A stretch of 64,000 nt of DNA, taken from an uncultured Lachnospiraceae bacterium. Lineage in GTDB: Bacteria; Bacillota; Clostridia; Lachnospirales; Lachnospiraceae. The stretch lies in the NCBI GenBank assembly GCA_947588995.1, contig CANPZI010000007.1, positions 62,001-126,000 of the forward strand, given 5' to 3'. Below the pieces are notes generated by a model that worked only from the letters and a program-made list of their open reading frames with translations, made no database searches and was not told the DNA's origin. The position numbers were made by a program, and so were the translations under genes. Of this stretch, positions 30,392-39,108 are shown piece by piece. The stretch's first letter is position 1; every line of letters begins with the position of its first letter.

Positions 30392-31356
30392 GCTCTCGTC
30401 CCCGCTTTCACCTGCACAGCCCGGCCGTCTGCCGCAGGATGTTGTACAACAATCTCCTGCTCCTCCAGCATCGCCCTGTCCGCGTCCGCGATAATGGCCG
30501 TGCCGATACCCTTGTCCGTAAAGATTTCGAGAAGAAGACAGTGGGCAATCCGCCCGTCCAGAATATGGACCCTGTTGACCCCTTCTTTGATGGCATCCGT
30601 GCAGTTGCTCAGCTTCGGCAGCATTCCGCCGCCGATACAGCCGCTGCCGATCAGTTCGTCCGCCTGGGACGCCGTCAGCCTGGAGATAAAACTGGATTTA
30701 TCGTTGATGTCCCGATACAGCCCCTCGATATCCGTCAGGAAGACCAGCTTGTCCGCGCCCACCGCCTTGGCGATCGCGCACGCCGCGTCGTCGGCGTTGA
30801 TATTGTAGGTCATAAAATGATCGTCCAGACCGATCGGCGCCACAATCGGCAGGAAATCTTTCTCCAGCAGATCGTAGAGCACTTTCGGATCGACGCCTGT
30901 GATCTCGCCCACATAGCCGATGTCCTCTCCGTCCGGACACTTCTTCGCACACTGCAGAAGCCCCGCGTCCTTGCCGCTGATGCCGACCGCCCGAACGCCC
31001 AGCTCCTCCACCATCCTGACCAGATTCTTGTTCACCTTATTGAGGACCATCTCGGCGATCTCCATGGTCTCTTCGTCGGTCACGCGCAGGCCGTTCACGA
31101 ATCGGGCCTCCTTGCCGACCTTGCCGACCCAGCGGCTGATCTCCTTGCCGCCGCCGTGCACAATGATCGGCTTGAACCCGACCAGCTTCAGAAGCGTCAC
31201 GTCCTTGACGACATTCTTCTGCAGCTCTTCATTGCTCATGGCGCTTCCGCCGTACTTGACGACGATAATCTTGCGGTTGAATTTTTGGATATAGGGGAGC
31301 GCCTCGATGAGGACCTCCGCTTTCTCCATAATCTTGTCCATTTCTTTCTGTTCCAT
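30388..31356 (-). CDS. argB: Acetylglutamate kinase
   Basis: [43 protein letters not shown] at 31356. Confidence 0.94.
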   Translation of the reverse strand: MEQKEMDKIMEKAEVLIEALPYIQKFNRKIIVVKYGGSAMSNEELQKNVVKDVTLLKLVGFKPIIVHGGGKEISRWVGKVGKEARFVNGLRVTDEETMEIAEMVLNKVNKNLVRMVEELGVRAVGISGKDAGLLQCAKKCPDGEDIGYVGEITGVDPKVLYDLLEKDFLPIVAPIGLDDHFMTYNINADDAACAIAKAVGADKLVFLTDIEGLYRDINDKSSFISRLTASQADELIGSGCIGGGMLPKLSNCTDAIKEGVNRVHILDGRIAHCLLLEIFTDKGIGTAIIADADRAMLEEQEIVVQHPAADGRAVQVKAGTRA

Positions 31357-31427
31357 GTATCTTTCCCTCACGCTTTCGTTCCGCCGTCCGCGCAGACTGC
31401 CATTGCCATGCGGACGCGGACGATTGA

Positions 31428-32651
31428 TCAGCTCCTGTAATCCGCGTTGATCTTCACATAATCATAGCTTAAGTCACAGCCCCAGGCGGCGGCCTCCGCG
31501 TCGCCCATGTGCATATCCACCAGCACCCTGACTTCCGGGGAAGAGAGAATCGCGGTGGCTTCCTCCTCACTGTAGTCCACGGCTGCGCCGTCCCGATAGA
31601 TGAGCATGCTCTTTTCCCCGCTCTCGAAATAAAGTTCGATCTTCTCCGGGTCGAAGTCCACGCCGGCATAGCCCAGAGCGCACAGGAATCTGCCGAAATT
31701 GGCGTCGTGCCCGTAGATCGCCGCCTTGCACAGATTGGAAGAAATCACGGAACGGCTCAAACGCCGCGCATCCTGCTTGGTGGCCGCGTGGATCACTTTC
31801 GTCTCGAAGAGCGCCGTCGCGCCCTCCCCGTCGCCGGCCATCTTCTTAGCCAGCGCTGTATTCACACAGTTCAGAGCCTGCCTGAACCTGTCATAGTCCT
31901 CATTTTTCTCCGTGATCTCCGGGTTGCCCGCCAGACCGTTGGCCAGCACCACCAGCGTGTCGTTGGTGGAGGTGTCGCCGTCCACGGAGATCATGTTGAA
32001 AGTATCCGCCACGTCCTCCCGCAGCGCCTCCTGCAAAAGTTCCCTGGAGATCGCGATATCCGTGGTGATGAAGCCCAGCATGGTACACATATTCGGATGG
32101 ATCATGCCCGCGCCCTTGCTCATGCCGCCCACGGTCACGGTCCTGCCGCCGATCTCAAACTGTACCGCCGCCTGTTTGGATACCGTGTCGGTAGTCATGA
32201 TAGCTTCCGCCGCATCCGATGCCGCCGCCGCCGTGTCCGTCTTCGCCGCCGCCAGCTTCTCCACGCCCGCCAGAATGCGCTCTATGGGGAGTTGGTTGCC
32301 GATGACGCCGGTAGAGCCCACAAGCACCGCATCCACAGGGATGCCGAGAAGTTCCGCTGTCTTTTCCGCGGTCTGACGGCAGTACGCGTAGCCCTGTCTG
32401 CCCGTCGCCGCGTTGGCGATGCCGGTGTTGACGACAGCCGCCTGCACATAGGGGGAATGAGCCACCACTTCTCTGTCCCAGAGTACGGGAGCCGCTTTCA
32501 CCACATTGCTCGTGAATACGCCCGCCGCCCTGCACGGCACACGGCTGTACACGATGGCCATATCTTTCCTGTTCTCATATTTGATCGCCGCCTCTACGCC
32601 CGCGGCCTCAAAGCCCTGCGCCGCGGTGACGCCTCCCTCTGTCATTCTCAT
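31428..32651 (-). CDS. argJ: Bifunctional glutamate N-acetyltransferase/amino-acid acetyltransferase
   Basis: [24 protein letters not shown] with the ArgJ processing region; [16 protein letters not shown]. Confidence 0.95.
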   Translation of the reverse strand: MRMTEGGVTAAQGFEAAGVEAAIKYENRKDMAIVYSRVPCRAAGVFTSNVVKAAPVLWDREVVAHSPYVQAAVVNTGIANAATGRQGYAYCRQTAEKTAELLGIPVDAVLVGSTGVIGNQLPIERILAGVEKLAAAKTDTAAAASDAAEAIMTTDTVSKQAAVQFEIGGRTVTVGGMSKGAGMIHPNMCTMLGFITTDIAISRELLQEALREDVADTFNMISVDGDTSTNDTLVVLANGLAGNPEITEKNEDYDRFRQALNCVNTALAKKMAGDGEGATALFETKVIHAATKQDARRLSRSVISSNLCKAAIYGHDANFGRFLCALGYAGVDFDPEKIELYFESGEKSMLIYRDGAAVDYSEEEATAILSSPEVRVLVDMHMGDAEAAAWGCDLSYDYVKINADYRS

Positions 32652-32755
32652 CTGTCCGGCACCATACCTTTCTTATCTGACACCGGCGCGCGCACGCGGC
32701 GCGGCCGGATTCATACGCTTTTCCTATTCTAATACATTTGTCCGCCCATGGGAAG

Positions 32756-33211
32756 TCATATTTTGTTAAAAGCCGTAATATTCTCCGCATTCAGCGTGAA
32801 ATCGTAGTAGTTCAGATCTTCTCTCCCGGTCCAGCCGATCTGCCGCCAGAACGCGTTGCCGATGTCGTTGGCCGTAAAAGCGATGAGGGAAACTTTGTTG
32901 ATCTTCTCCGCTTTCAGCGCCTCCATGCAGAAGACCACCATCGCCTTGCCGATGCCCCGCATACGGTATTCTTCCGCCACGCACACATGATACAGGCAGC
33001 CGCGCCTGCCGTCGTGACCGCACAGGATCGCGCCCACAATCTTCCCATCCTCCTCCGCCACCGCGCTGGTGTTCGGATTCCGCAGCAGAAAACGCTCCAC
33101 GCCCTCCCTGGAATCGTCTATGCTTCTGATGGCAAACCCTTTGATGGTAAGCCACAGTGCTTTCACGCCGTCATAGTCCTCTGCCGTCATCGGCCGAATC
33201 AGTGCTGCCAT
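32756..33211 (-). CDS. GNAT family N-acetyltransferase
   Basis: YHVCVAEEYRMRGIGKAMVVFCMEAL acetyl-CoA motif; ATG at 33211. Confidence 0.88.
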   Translation of the reverse strand: MAALIRPMTAEDYDGVKALWLTIKGFAIRSIDDSREGVERFLLRNPNTSAVAEEDGKIVGAILCGHDGRRGCLYHVCVAEEYRMRGIGKAMVVFCMEALKAEKINKVSLIAFTANDIGNAFWRQIGWTGREDLNYYDFTLNAENITAFNKI

Positions 33212-33333
33212 GTCGTCTCTCTCCCGTCTCTGTTGCCTGTCTGCGGACGCCGCCCGCCATACGAACGCCGTCGCGCAGTACCATTCCACTATAGCACGCG
33301 CGCCGCCCCGGCGCAAATCCTTTCTTACTATAT

Positions 33334-33460
33334 TGCATAATCATACGCTGTTTCTGCATAATATGCAACCATTTTTTGTTTTTGTGCATAAAAATAAATA
33401 ATATTCATGATTTTATGCATAAATTTACACTTGCATTCCGGCATATCTTGATGTATATTG
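33334..33460. promoter_or_regulatory. Divergent promoters with ARG-box-like palindromes
   Basis: Plus: TTGCAT (33431)-17-TATATT (33454). Minus: TTGCAT (33368..33363)-17-TATGAT (33345..33340). TGCATAATATGCA at 33355..33367 and TATTCATGATTTTATGCATA at 33402..33421. Confidence 0.6.
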
Positions 33461-33515
33461 TTATACAGCAATGCGTGATGCAACAAAAGTACAGACAAAA
33501 ACGGAGGAAATCATC

Positions 33516-34739
33516 ATGAAAGAAAAAGTAGTTCTCGCTTATTCCGGCGGACTGGATACGACCGTTATCATTCCGTGGCTGAAAGAAAATTTTGACTACG
33601 AGGTCATCTGCGTGTGCGGCAACTGCGGCCAGGGAAATGAACTGGACGGCCTGGAGGAGAGAGCTCTCTCCAGCGGCGCGTCCAAGCTCTACATCGAAGA
33701 CCTCACGGACGAATTCTGTGAAGACTTTATCGTACCCTGCGTACAGGCGCACGCGGTATACGAAAACAAATATCTGCTCGGCACATCCATGGCAAGGCCC
33801 GTCATCGCCAAGAAGCTTGTGGAAATCGCCCGCAAGGAAGGGGCGACGGCAATCTGCCACGGCGCGACCGGCAAAGGCAACGACCAGATCCGTTTCGAGC
33901 TGGCAATCAAAGCCCTCGCTCCCGACTTAAAGATCATCGCCGCATGGAGAAATGAAAAGTGGACGCTGAACTCCCGCGAGGAGGAGATCGAATACTGCAG
34001 ACAGCACGGCATCAACCTGCCTTTCTCCGCGGATTCCAGCTACAGCCGCGACCGCAATCTCTGGCACATCAGCCACGAGGGTCTGGAGCTGGAGGATCCC
34101 GCCAACGAGCCCAACTTCGAGCATCTGCTCGTGCTCGGCGTAACGCCTGAGAAAGCGCCGGATGAGGGCGAGTATGTGACCATGACCTTCGAGAAAGGCG
34201 TACCCACTTCCGTCAACGGCAAAAAGATGAAAGTGGCGGACATCATCTCCACACTGAACGAGCTGGGCGGCAAGCACGGCATCGGTATCGTGGATATCGT
34301 AGAGAACCGCGTGGTCGGCATGAAGTCGCGCGGCGTGTACGAGACGCCCGGCGGAACAATCCTCTACGAGGCGCACCAGCAGCTTGAAGAGTTGATTCTC
34401 GACCGTGACACCTACGCCCTGAAAGCGGATCTCGGCAGCAAGTTCGCCCAGATCGTCTACGAGGGTAAGTGGTTCACCCCGCTGCGCGAGGCGGTGCAGG
34501 CATTCATCGAATCCACGCAGCGCTACGTGACGGGTGAAGTGAAATTCAAACTGTACAAAGGAAACATCATCAAGGCCGGCACGACGTCACCGTACACGCT
34601 CTACAATGAAAGTATCGCCTCTTTCACAACGGGCGACCTGTACGACCACCATGATGCGGAGGGCTTCATCAACCTGTTCGGCCTCTCCTGCAAAGTCCGT
34701 GCCATGAAGATGCAGGAGAACGGCGAGAAGCTGATCTGA
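33516..34739 (+). CDS. argG: Argininosuccinate synthase
   Basis: [40 protein letters not shown] at 33516 after GGAGG. Confidence 0.96.
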   Translation: MKEKVVLAYSGGLDTTVIIPWLKENFDYEVICVCGNCGQGNELDGLEERALSSGASKLYIEDLTDEFCEDFIVPCVQAHAVYENKYLLGTSMARPVIAKKLVEIARKEGATAICHGATGKGNDQIRFELAIKALAPDLKIIAAWRNEKWTLNSREEEIEYCRQHGINLPFSADSSYSRDRNLWHISHEGLELEDPANEPNFEHLLVLGVTPEKAPDEGEYVTMTFEKGVPTSVNGKKMKVADIISTLNELGGKHGIGIVDIVENRVVGMKSRGVYETPGGTILYEAHQQLEELILDRDTYALKADLGSKFAQIVYEGKWFTPLREAVQAFIESTQRYVTGEVKFKLYKGNIIKAGTTSPYTLYNESIASFTTGDLYDHHDAEGFINLFGLSCKVRAMKMQENGEKLI

Positions 34740-34776
34740 GCGTATCGCCGGAACCACAAAAGGGTATGCTGATCTT

Positions 34777-35070
34777 ATGAACGCTGTTAGCTTGATACTC
34801 GTGTATCTGTTTGCGATCAATTTCATCAGTTTTGTGACAATGGGAGTGGACAAAGCGAGAGCCCGGAAACGCCTGTGGCGCATTCCGGAGTCCACTCTCT
34901 TTGTGCTGGCCCTGATCGGCGGCAGTATCGGCTCCATCGCCGGCATGTACTTTTTCCGCCACAAGACCAGACACTGGTATTTTGTGTACGGGATGCCCGC
35001 CATCCTGATCGTGCAGATCCTGATCGTGATTCTCCTCGCCACGTCGCCGATCGAATTTCTGGTGATGTGA
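34777..35070 (+). CDS. DUF1294 membrane protein
   Basis: NFISFVTMGVDKARARKRLWRIPESTLFVLALIGGSIGSIAGMYFFRHKTRHWYF is typical DUF1294. Confidence 0.9.
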   Translation: MNAVSLILVYLFAINFISFVTMGVDKARARKRLWRIPESTLFVLALIGGSIGSIAGMYFFRHKTRHWYFVYGMPAILIVQILIVILLATSPIEFLVM

Positions 35071-35146
35071 AACGTACTTTGACCCGAGAGGGCAGACATG
35101 CTGTCCGCATTAGGAAAACGGGTTCTGCAAGCGAAAACTCCGAGGA

Positions 35147-35983
35147 TTACAGCGTCACAATCACGCCGCCGTCGTTGGCATACATACTGCTGACCCCGGC
35201 GGTGTCCATGATGACGACATCCCTGTAGGAGGCGCGCTTCTCCATCAGCTCCCGCATGTATTCGGCCCGCTCGGGACAGTTACAGTGGCTGATCATGAGC
35301 GTCCGCTCCTCCGTATCCGCCACATCCGCCACGAGACAATCCGCCATTCTGGCCAGAGCCTTATTCGTGCCGATGGCCTGCCCTTTCTGCTCAATCTCTC
35401 CGAATGTTCCCACCATCACCGGCTTGATATTGAGCGCCGAAGCCATCAGCGCCTTGACGCCGGTGAGTCTGCCGTTCTTGCGCAGCGTCTCCAGATTGTC
35501 CAGCACGAAATAAGTGCGCATCCTGCGCTTGAAAATCTCGATCTTCTTCACTGTCTCCTCGAAAGACAGGCCGGCCTCCCGGTACTGCATGATGCGCATG
35601 GCCAGCTGCGTCTCTCCGCAGCTGGCAGACTCCGAATCGACCACATGGATTTTCCGCCCGCCGCACTTCTCAAGATACATATCCTTTCCCGCCACAGCGC
35701 TGTTGTAGCTGCCGCTCAAATGGGAGGACAGCGTCACCACGTACACCTCCTCCGCGTCAGCGCCGTATGCCTCCAGATACTTTTCCGGCGACGGGCAGGC
35801 GGATTTCGGGCACTGCGGACAGGCGGCCACCTGCGCCAGAAATTCTTTCTGGTCAAAATGCTCGTCGTCCATCACCTGATAATCACCCACCTCGAGGCGA
35901 AGCGGCACGACGCGGAATCTGTCGTCTTTTTTATACTCTTCCTGAAGCTCGCAGCAGCTGTCCACTACAATTTTGTAACTCAT
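35147..35983 (-). CDS. DegV family protein
   Basis: MSYKIVVDSCCELQEE, VVTLSSHLSGSYNSAV, DNLETLRKNGRLTGVKAL. Confidence 0.93.
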   Translation of the reverse strand: MSYKIVVDSCCELQEEYKKDDRFRVVPLRLEVGDYQVMDDEHFDQKEFLAQVAACPQCPKSACPSPEKYLEAYGADAEEVYVVTLSSHLSGSYNSAVAGKDMYLEKCGGRKIHVVDSESASCGETQLAMRIMQYREAGLSFEETVKKIEIFKRRMRTYFVLDNLETLRKNGRLTGVKALMASALNIKPVMVGTFGEIEQKGQAIGTNKALARMADCLVADVADTEERTLMISHCNCPERAEYMRELMEKRASYRDVVIMDTAGVSSMYANDGGVIVTL

Positions 35984-36083
35984 AAAGCCTCCATAACCAT
36001 TCTACATAGTTTTTATTACCACATATAATAACATGAGGGTTCTGCTTTGTAAATAGCGGATCAGAAAAATATAGCCGGAACGC

Positions 36084-36121
36084 TGTATTTGCCGAATAGG
36101 ATATGGTATAATATCCGCGAA
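36084..36121 (+). promoter_or_regulatory. Putative promoter for the repeat leader/DUF5721 gene
   Basis: TGTATT-17-TATAAT, the -10 lying inside GGATAT-GGTATA-ATATCC. Confidence 0.5.
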
Positions 36122-36192
36122 AGCAATGAGCCGTGCGAAGACGGCGAACGGAGAAGCGGCTGCTTGCAGACGTATTCTCCGGACGACGGATT

Positions 36193-36393
36193 CATAGGGC
36201 GAATGCCCGTGACCGAGAGAACACGAAGAGTTCTCGAGGGAGGCACGGCTATTTACACGAAACGAGCCATAGGGCGAATGCCCGTGACCGAGAGAACACG
36301 AAGAGTTCTCGAGGGAGGCACGGCTATTTACACGAAACGAGCCATAGGGCGAATGCCCGTGACCGAGAGAACACGAAGAGTTCTCGAGGGAGG
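36193..36393 (+). repeat. Tandem repeat, 75-bp unit, two complete copies plus a 51-bp partial
   Basis: CATAGGGCGAATGCCCGTGACCGAGAGAACACGAAGAGTTCTCGAGGGAGGCACGGCTATTTACACGAAACGAGC at 36193 and 36268, partial from 36343; the two full copies look identical. Confidence 0.95.
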
Positions 36394-36436
36394 TACGACT
36401 GATCAGAGTACAGGATACAAGACACGGAGGCAGATT

Positions 36437-36940
36437 ATGGTCGCACTGAAAATCACGAATGTCAGACAATTCATGGAGAAATTTCTGAAAGGCGGAGACT
36501 TCGACTCTTTTCTTCTGGAGGAGGCGGTCGTCAGCACCTACAACACCTTTCACATAGACGGCCGCCAGAACAGAGCGTTCTACACGGCCGAGGAGTGGGA
36601 CGACCACGAGATCCGTCCCTACGACTTCTCCCTGTGGAAAACCATGCGCCCGCTCTGCTTCGACCTGATCAAGGGTACACACACGCCCACCGCTTTTCGC
36701 TTTGTGCTGCACCTGATGCCCGACTACGCGGACTCAATCCTGCGCGGCGGCGAGACGAATGTGACGGCCGAACAGGTGAAAGCTTTCGTCCTGACCGTCA
36801 AATACGACGGCGCCGGCCTCACGCTCGTGACCGGCACCGCTTTCCACACTTTCCTGCCAGACAGGACGCCGGACGCCCTGTGGGACGCTGCGCTCAAACA
36901 GTTCCTCTCGAGAAAGGAAATTGCGTTTGAAGAATTGTAA
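36437..36940 (+). CDS. DUF5721 family protein
   Basis: MVALKITNVRQFMEKFLKGGDFDSFLLEEAVVSTYNTFHIDGRQN; ATG at 36437 after GGAGG. Confidence 0.85.
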   Translation: MVALKITNVRQFMEKFLKGGDFDSFLLEEAVVSTYNTFHIDGRQNRAFYTAEEWDDHEIRPYDFSLWKTMRPLCFDLIKGTHTPTAFRFVLHLMPDYADSILRGGETNVTAEQVKAFVLTVKYDGAGLTLVTGTAFHTFLPDRTPDALWDAALKQFLSRKEIAFEEL

Positions 36941-36978
36941 TATCTGAGTGGAAAACCGTGCGGCGCCAGACACGCCTT

Positions 36979-37308
36979 TCATCTGTAAGACGCCGCACAG
37001 CGCATACTCATATCCGCCGCCGCCATGACCATCGCAAAGAGCAGCATAAGCGCCAGCATGATCACGGCGGCGAAGTCATAGACCACCTTGCTCTCCTGTC
37101 TTGCAGAACTGCGGCTCTCCCACAGGATCTCGCAGCCAAGTACGATGAAGACCACGGGCCAGCATCGGAAGATGTATTCATACCGCAATGAGGGCACGAA
37201 AATGTGGATCAGAAAGAGAACGCCATAGCAAAGCAGCGTAATCCCGAAAGTCACAGTGCCGACTCTGCGGACACGATAAGTCTTAGTCTCTTCTCCCACA
37301 GCCCTCAC
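36979..37308 (-). CDS. Small membrane protein (LiaI/LiaF-like TM region)
   Basis: GTG at 37308 just after the upstream stop (TGAGGTGAGG); several TM helices. Confidence 0.65.
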   Translation of the reverse strand: MRAVGEETKTYRVRRVGTVTFGITLLCYGVLFLIHIFVPSLRYEYIFRCWPVVFIVLGCEILWESRSSARQESKVVYDFAAVIMLALMLLFAMVMAAADMSMRCAASYR

Positions 37309-37309
37309 C

Positions 37310-37963
37310 TCACTCTCCCGCCGTATCGTTCGGAGCCGTCTGTTCCTGTTCCTTCTCCGTCCCGGATATATGCCGCTCCTGCGCTGCCCTGTCCGGCACG
37401 GTTTCCACGCGCGCCGCATCTTCCATATTTCTCATATCTTCCATATCTATCACTTTCCCGCCGCGTATCAGCCTGAGGCCGATCCAGATGACGGCGAACG
37501 CGAAGATCAGACGGGGCAGATCATTATTTACAAAGTAGCTGATCTCCCTCAGGAAGACATTGTCGGCTCCGAATATCCCGAACAGCCAGCCAAACGCCAC
37601 ATTCCACAGCATGATAACGCCAATCACGATCATCACGACAGCCGCCGCCTTTTTCTTTCCCGCAAGGACGCCTTTGATCTCCTCCATGTCATTCCCCAGC
37701 CCGTAGAAATACCGGTCCGGCATATTCGCAAAATCTTCGTCGCTCATCGCGCCCAGATGATTCGCGTGAAAGAAGCTGTAGACATACATGACGACCGGAA
37801 AAATCGCAAACACGCCGATCTCCATAATCGCCACCAAAGCTGTCAGGATCGCAAAACCCAGCATCAGGCTTACGCCCATCTTCATAAATCCCAGATACAT
37901 CTCGCCCATCCCGGGGACGAACGAACATAAAAACAACAAAAAACGGTTCCTTTTTCTTTTCAT
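37310..37963 (-). CDS. TM2-like multi-TM membrane protein
   Basis: FLCSFVPGMGEMYLGFMKMGVSLML is TM2-like; ATG at 37963 after GGAGGAAG. Confidence 0.7.
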   Translation of the reverse strand: MKRKRNRFLLFLCSFVPGMGEMYLGFMKMGVSLMLGFAILTALVAIMEIGVFAIFPVVMYVYSFFHANHLGAMSDEDFANMPDRYFYGLGNDMEEIKGVLAGKKKAAAVVMIVIGVIMLWNVAFGWLFGIFGADNVFLREISYFVNNDLPRLIFAFAVIWIGLRLIRGGKVIDMEDMRNMEDAARVETVPDRAAQERHISGTEKEQEQTAPNDTAGE

Positions 37964-38036
37964 ATTCCGTCTTCCTCCATTCTGAAATGTCACAGCTTTG
38001 CCGCGCGCGGCGCAAACGCAAAGCCTCCCGAGCCGT

Positions 38037-38510
38037 CTACCGCGCGTCCGTCTTCCCCGACAGACTCTCGCCGATAGCCGCGATCCTCTCTTTCATCTTC
38101 CCATAGAACCCTTCCGGCCCGCCGCGCTCCTGTCTCGCAAGATAGCGCTCCCACTCGGCCTCAACGCTCATCCGGCGCTCGGCCGCCATTTCCTCCTGCT
38201 CCTCCTGCTCCCGCTGCAGATTGTAAGACAGCTCCGCGCCAGCCGCCCTGTCTGCCGGCATAAAGAGCAGGACCGCCAACGCCGCCGCCATCCCTGCAAG
38301 CACTTTCGCGCGATATATAAAGAGCTGTCTGTCCGCCGCACGCCGCCGCTCGCGCCTCACCCGCGCCAGAGTCTCTTCTCTCAGACAGGCGGGCGCATGC
38401 AGCAGTCCTCCCGCCTCGACACTCTCCATCAGTCTTTGGAACGCCTCCTCGGAGAAGCTGCCGCTGTCCTGTGCGAAATTTCCCCGCTCTTTTTCTCTCT
38501 CCCGCATCAT
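38037..38510 (-). CDS. Single-TM protein, possible anti-sigma partner
   Basis: ATGA overlap with a sigma factor gene; central TM segment (VLAGMAAALAVLLFMPADRA). Role inferred from gene order. Confidence 0.55.
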   Translation of the reverse strand: MMREREKERGNFAQDSGSFSEEAFQRLMESVEAGGLLHAPACLREETLARVRRERRRAADRQLFIYRAKVLAGMAAALAVLLFMPADRAAGAELSYNLQREQEEQEEMAAERRMSVEAEWERYLARQERGGPEGFYGKMKERIAAIGESLSGKTDAR

Positions 38511-39019
38511 GCGCCGTCCTCCTTCCCCATGTACATCTTCCTTAGCATCGCCCGCGCGCGGTAGATCTGCGTCTGCACCGTCTTCCGCTTCATATTCCTC
38601 TGCGCCGCGATCTCGGCCGCATCCAGTTCATCATAGTAATACGCTTTGGCGATCTCATCATAAGGCGGTTTCAGCAATCTGCACCTGTCAAGCAGCGTCT
38701 GCCTGACCTCCCGCTCCAGCACGACGCTCTCCGGCGACTGCTCCGGGGCGTTTCGCGCGTCTTCGCCCGCATTCTCCGTCGGAACACTCCTCCTGCCCGC
38801 GCTCTGCAGATAGTCGATGCACTTGTTCGCGGCGATCCTGCACAGCCACGCTTTCTCATGCGCGCCGTCGAACTGTTCCAGATGCCTGTACGCCGCAAGG
38901 AAAGTCTCCTGCGTCAGATCCTCGGAGGCAAAGTAATCCGCCGTCATCCGATAACAGATGGTAAAGACCAGATGTTGGTAGGAATCGATCAGCGCCGCTA
39001 ATTGTTCTTCCCGATTGAT
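38507..39019 (-). CDS. Sigma-70 family (ECF-type) RNA polymerase sigma factor
   Basis: ASEDLTQETFLAAYRHLEQFDGAHEKAWLCRIAANKCIDYLQ and IAAQRNMKRKTVQTQIYRARAMLRK. First in-frame ATG (38947) is inside region 2; homology extends upstream to ATC 39019. Confidence 0.8.
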   Translation of the reverse strand: MNREEQLAALIDSYQHLVFTICYRMTADYFASEDLTQETFLAAYRHLEQFDGAHEKAWLCRIAANKCIDYLQSAGRRSVPTENAGEDARNAPEQSPESVVLEREVRQTLLDRCRLLKPPYDEIAKAYYYDELDAAEIAAQRNMKRKTVQTQIYRARAMLRKMYMGKEDGA

Positions 39020-39108
39020 ATGCTCTGCCCCCTTCCTGCATCGATCTGTCTATTATAACGAGACAGCTTTCGGATCGTCTTCGGATTTTGCAATTTTTCC
39101 TGTCAATT

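Noticed and set aside
36193-36393. CRISPR array
   Set aside because: Units are directly abutting with no variable spacers, and no cas genes are seen; same for 44620..45003.
36089-36436. In-frame N-terminal extension of the DUF5721 ORF through the 75-bp repeats
   Set aside because: Its start lies upstream of the putative -10; a good RBS/ATG exists at 36437; repeat length being a multiple of three explains the open frame.
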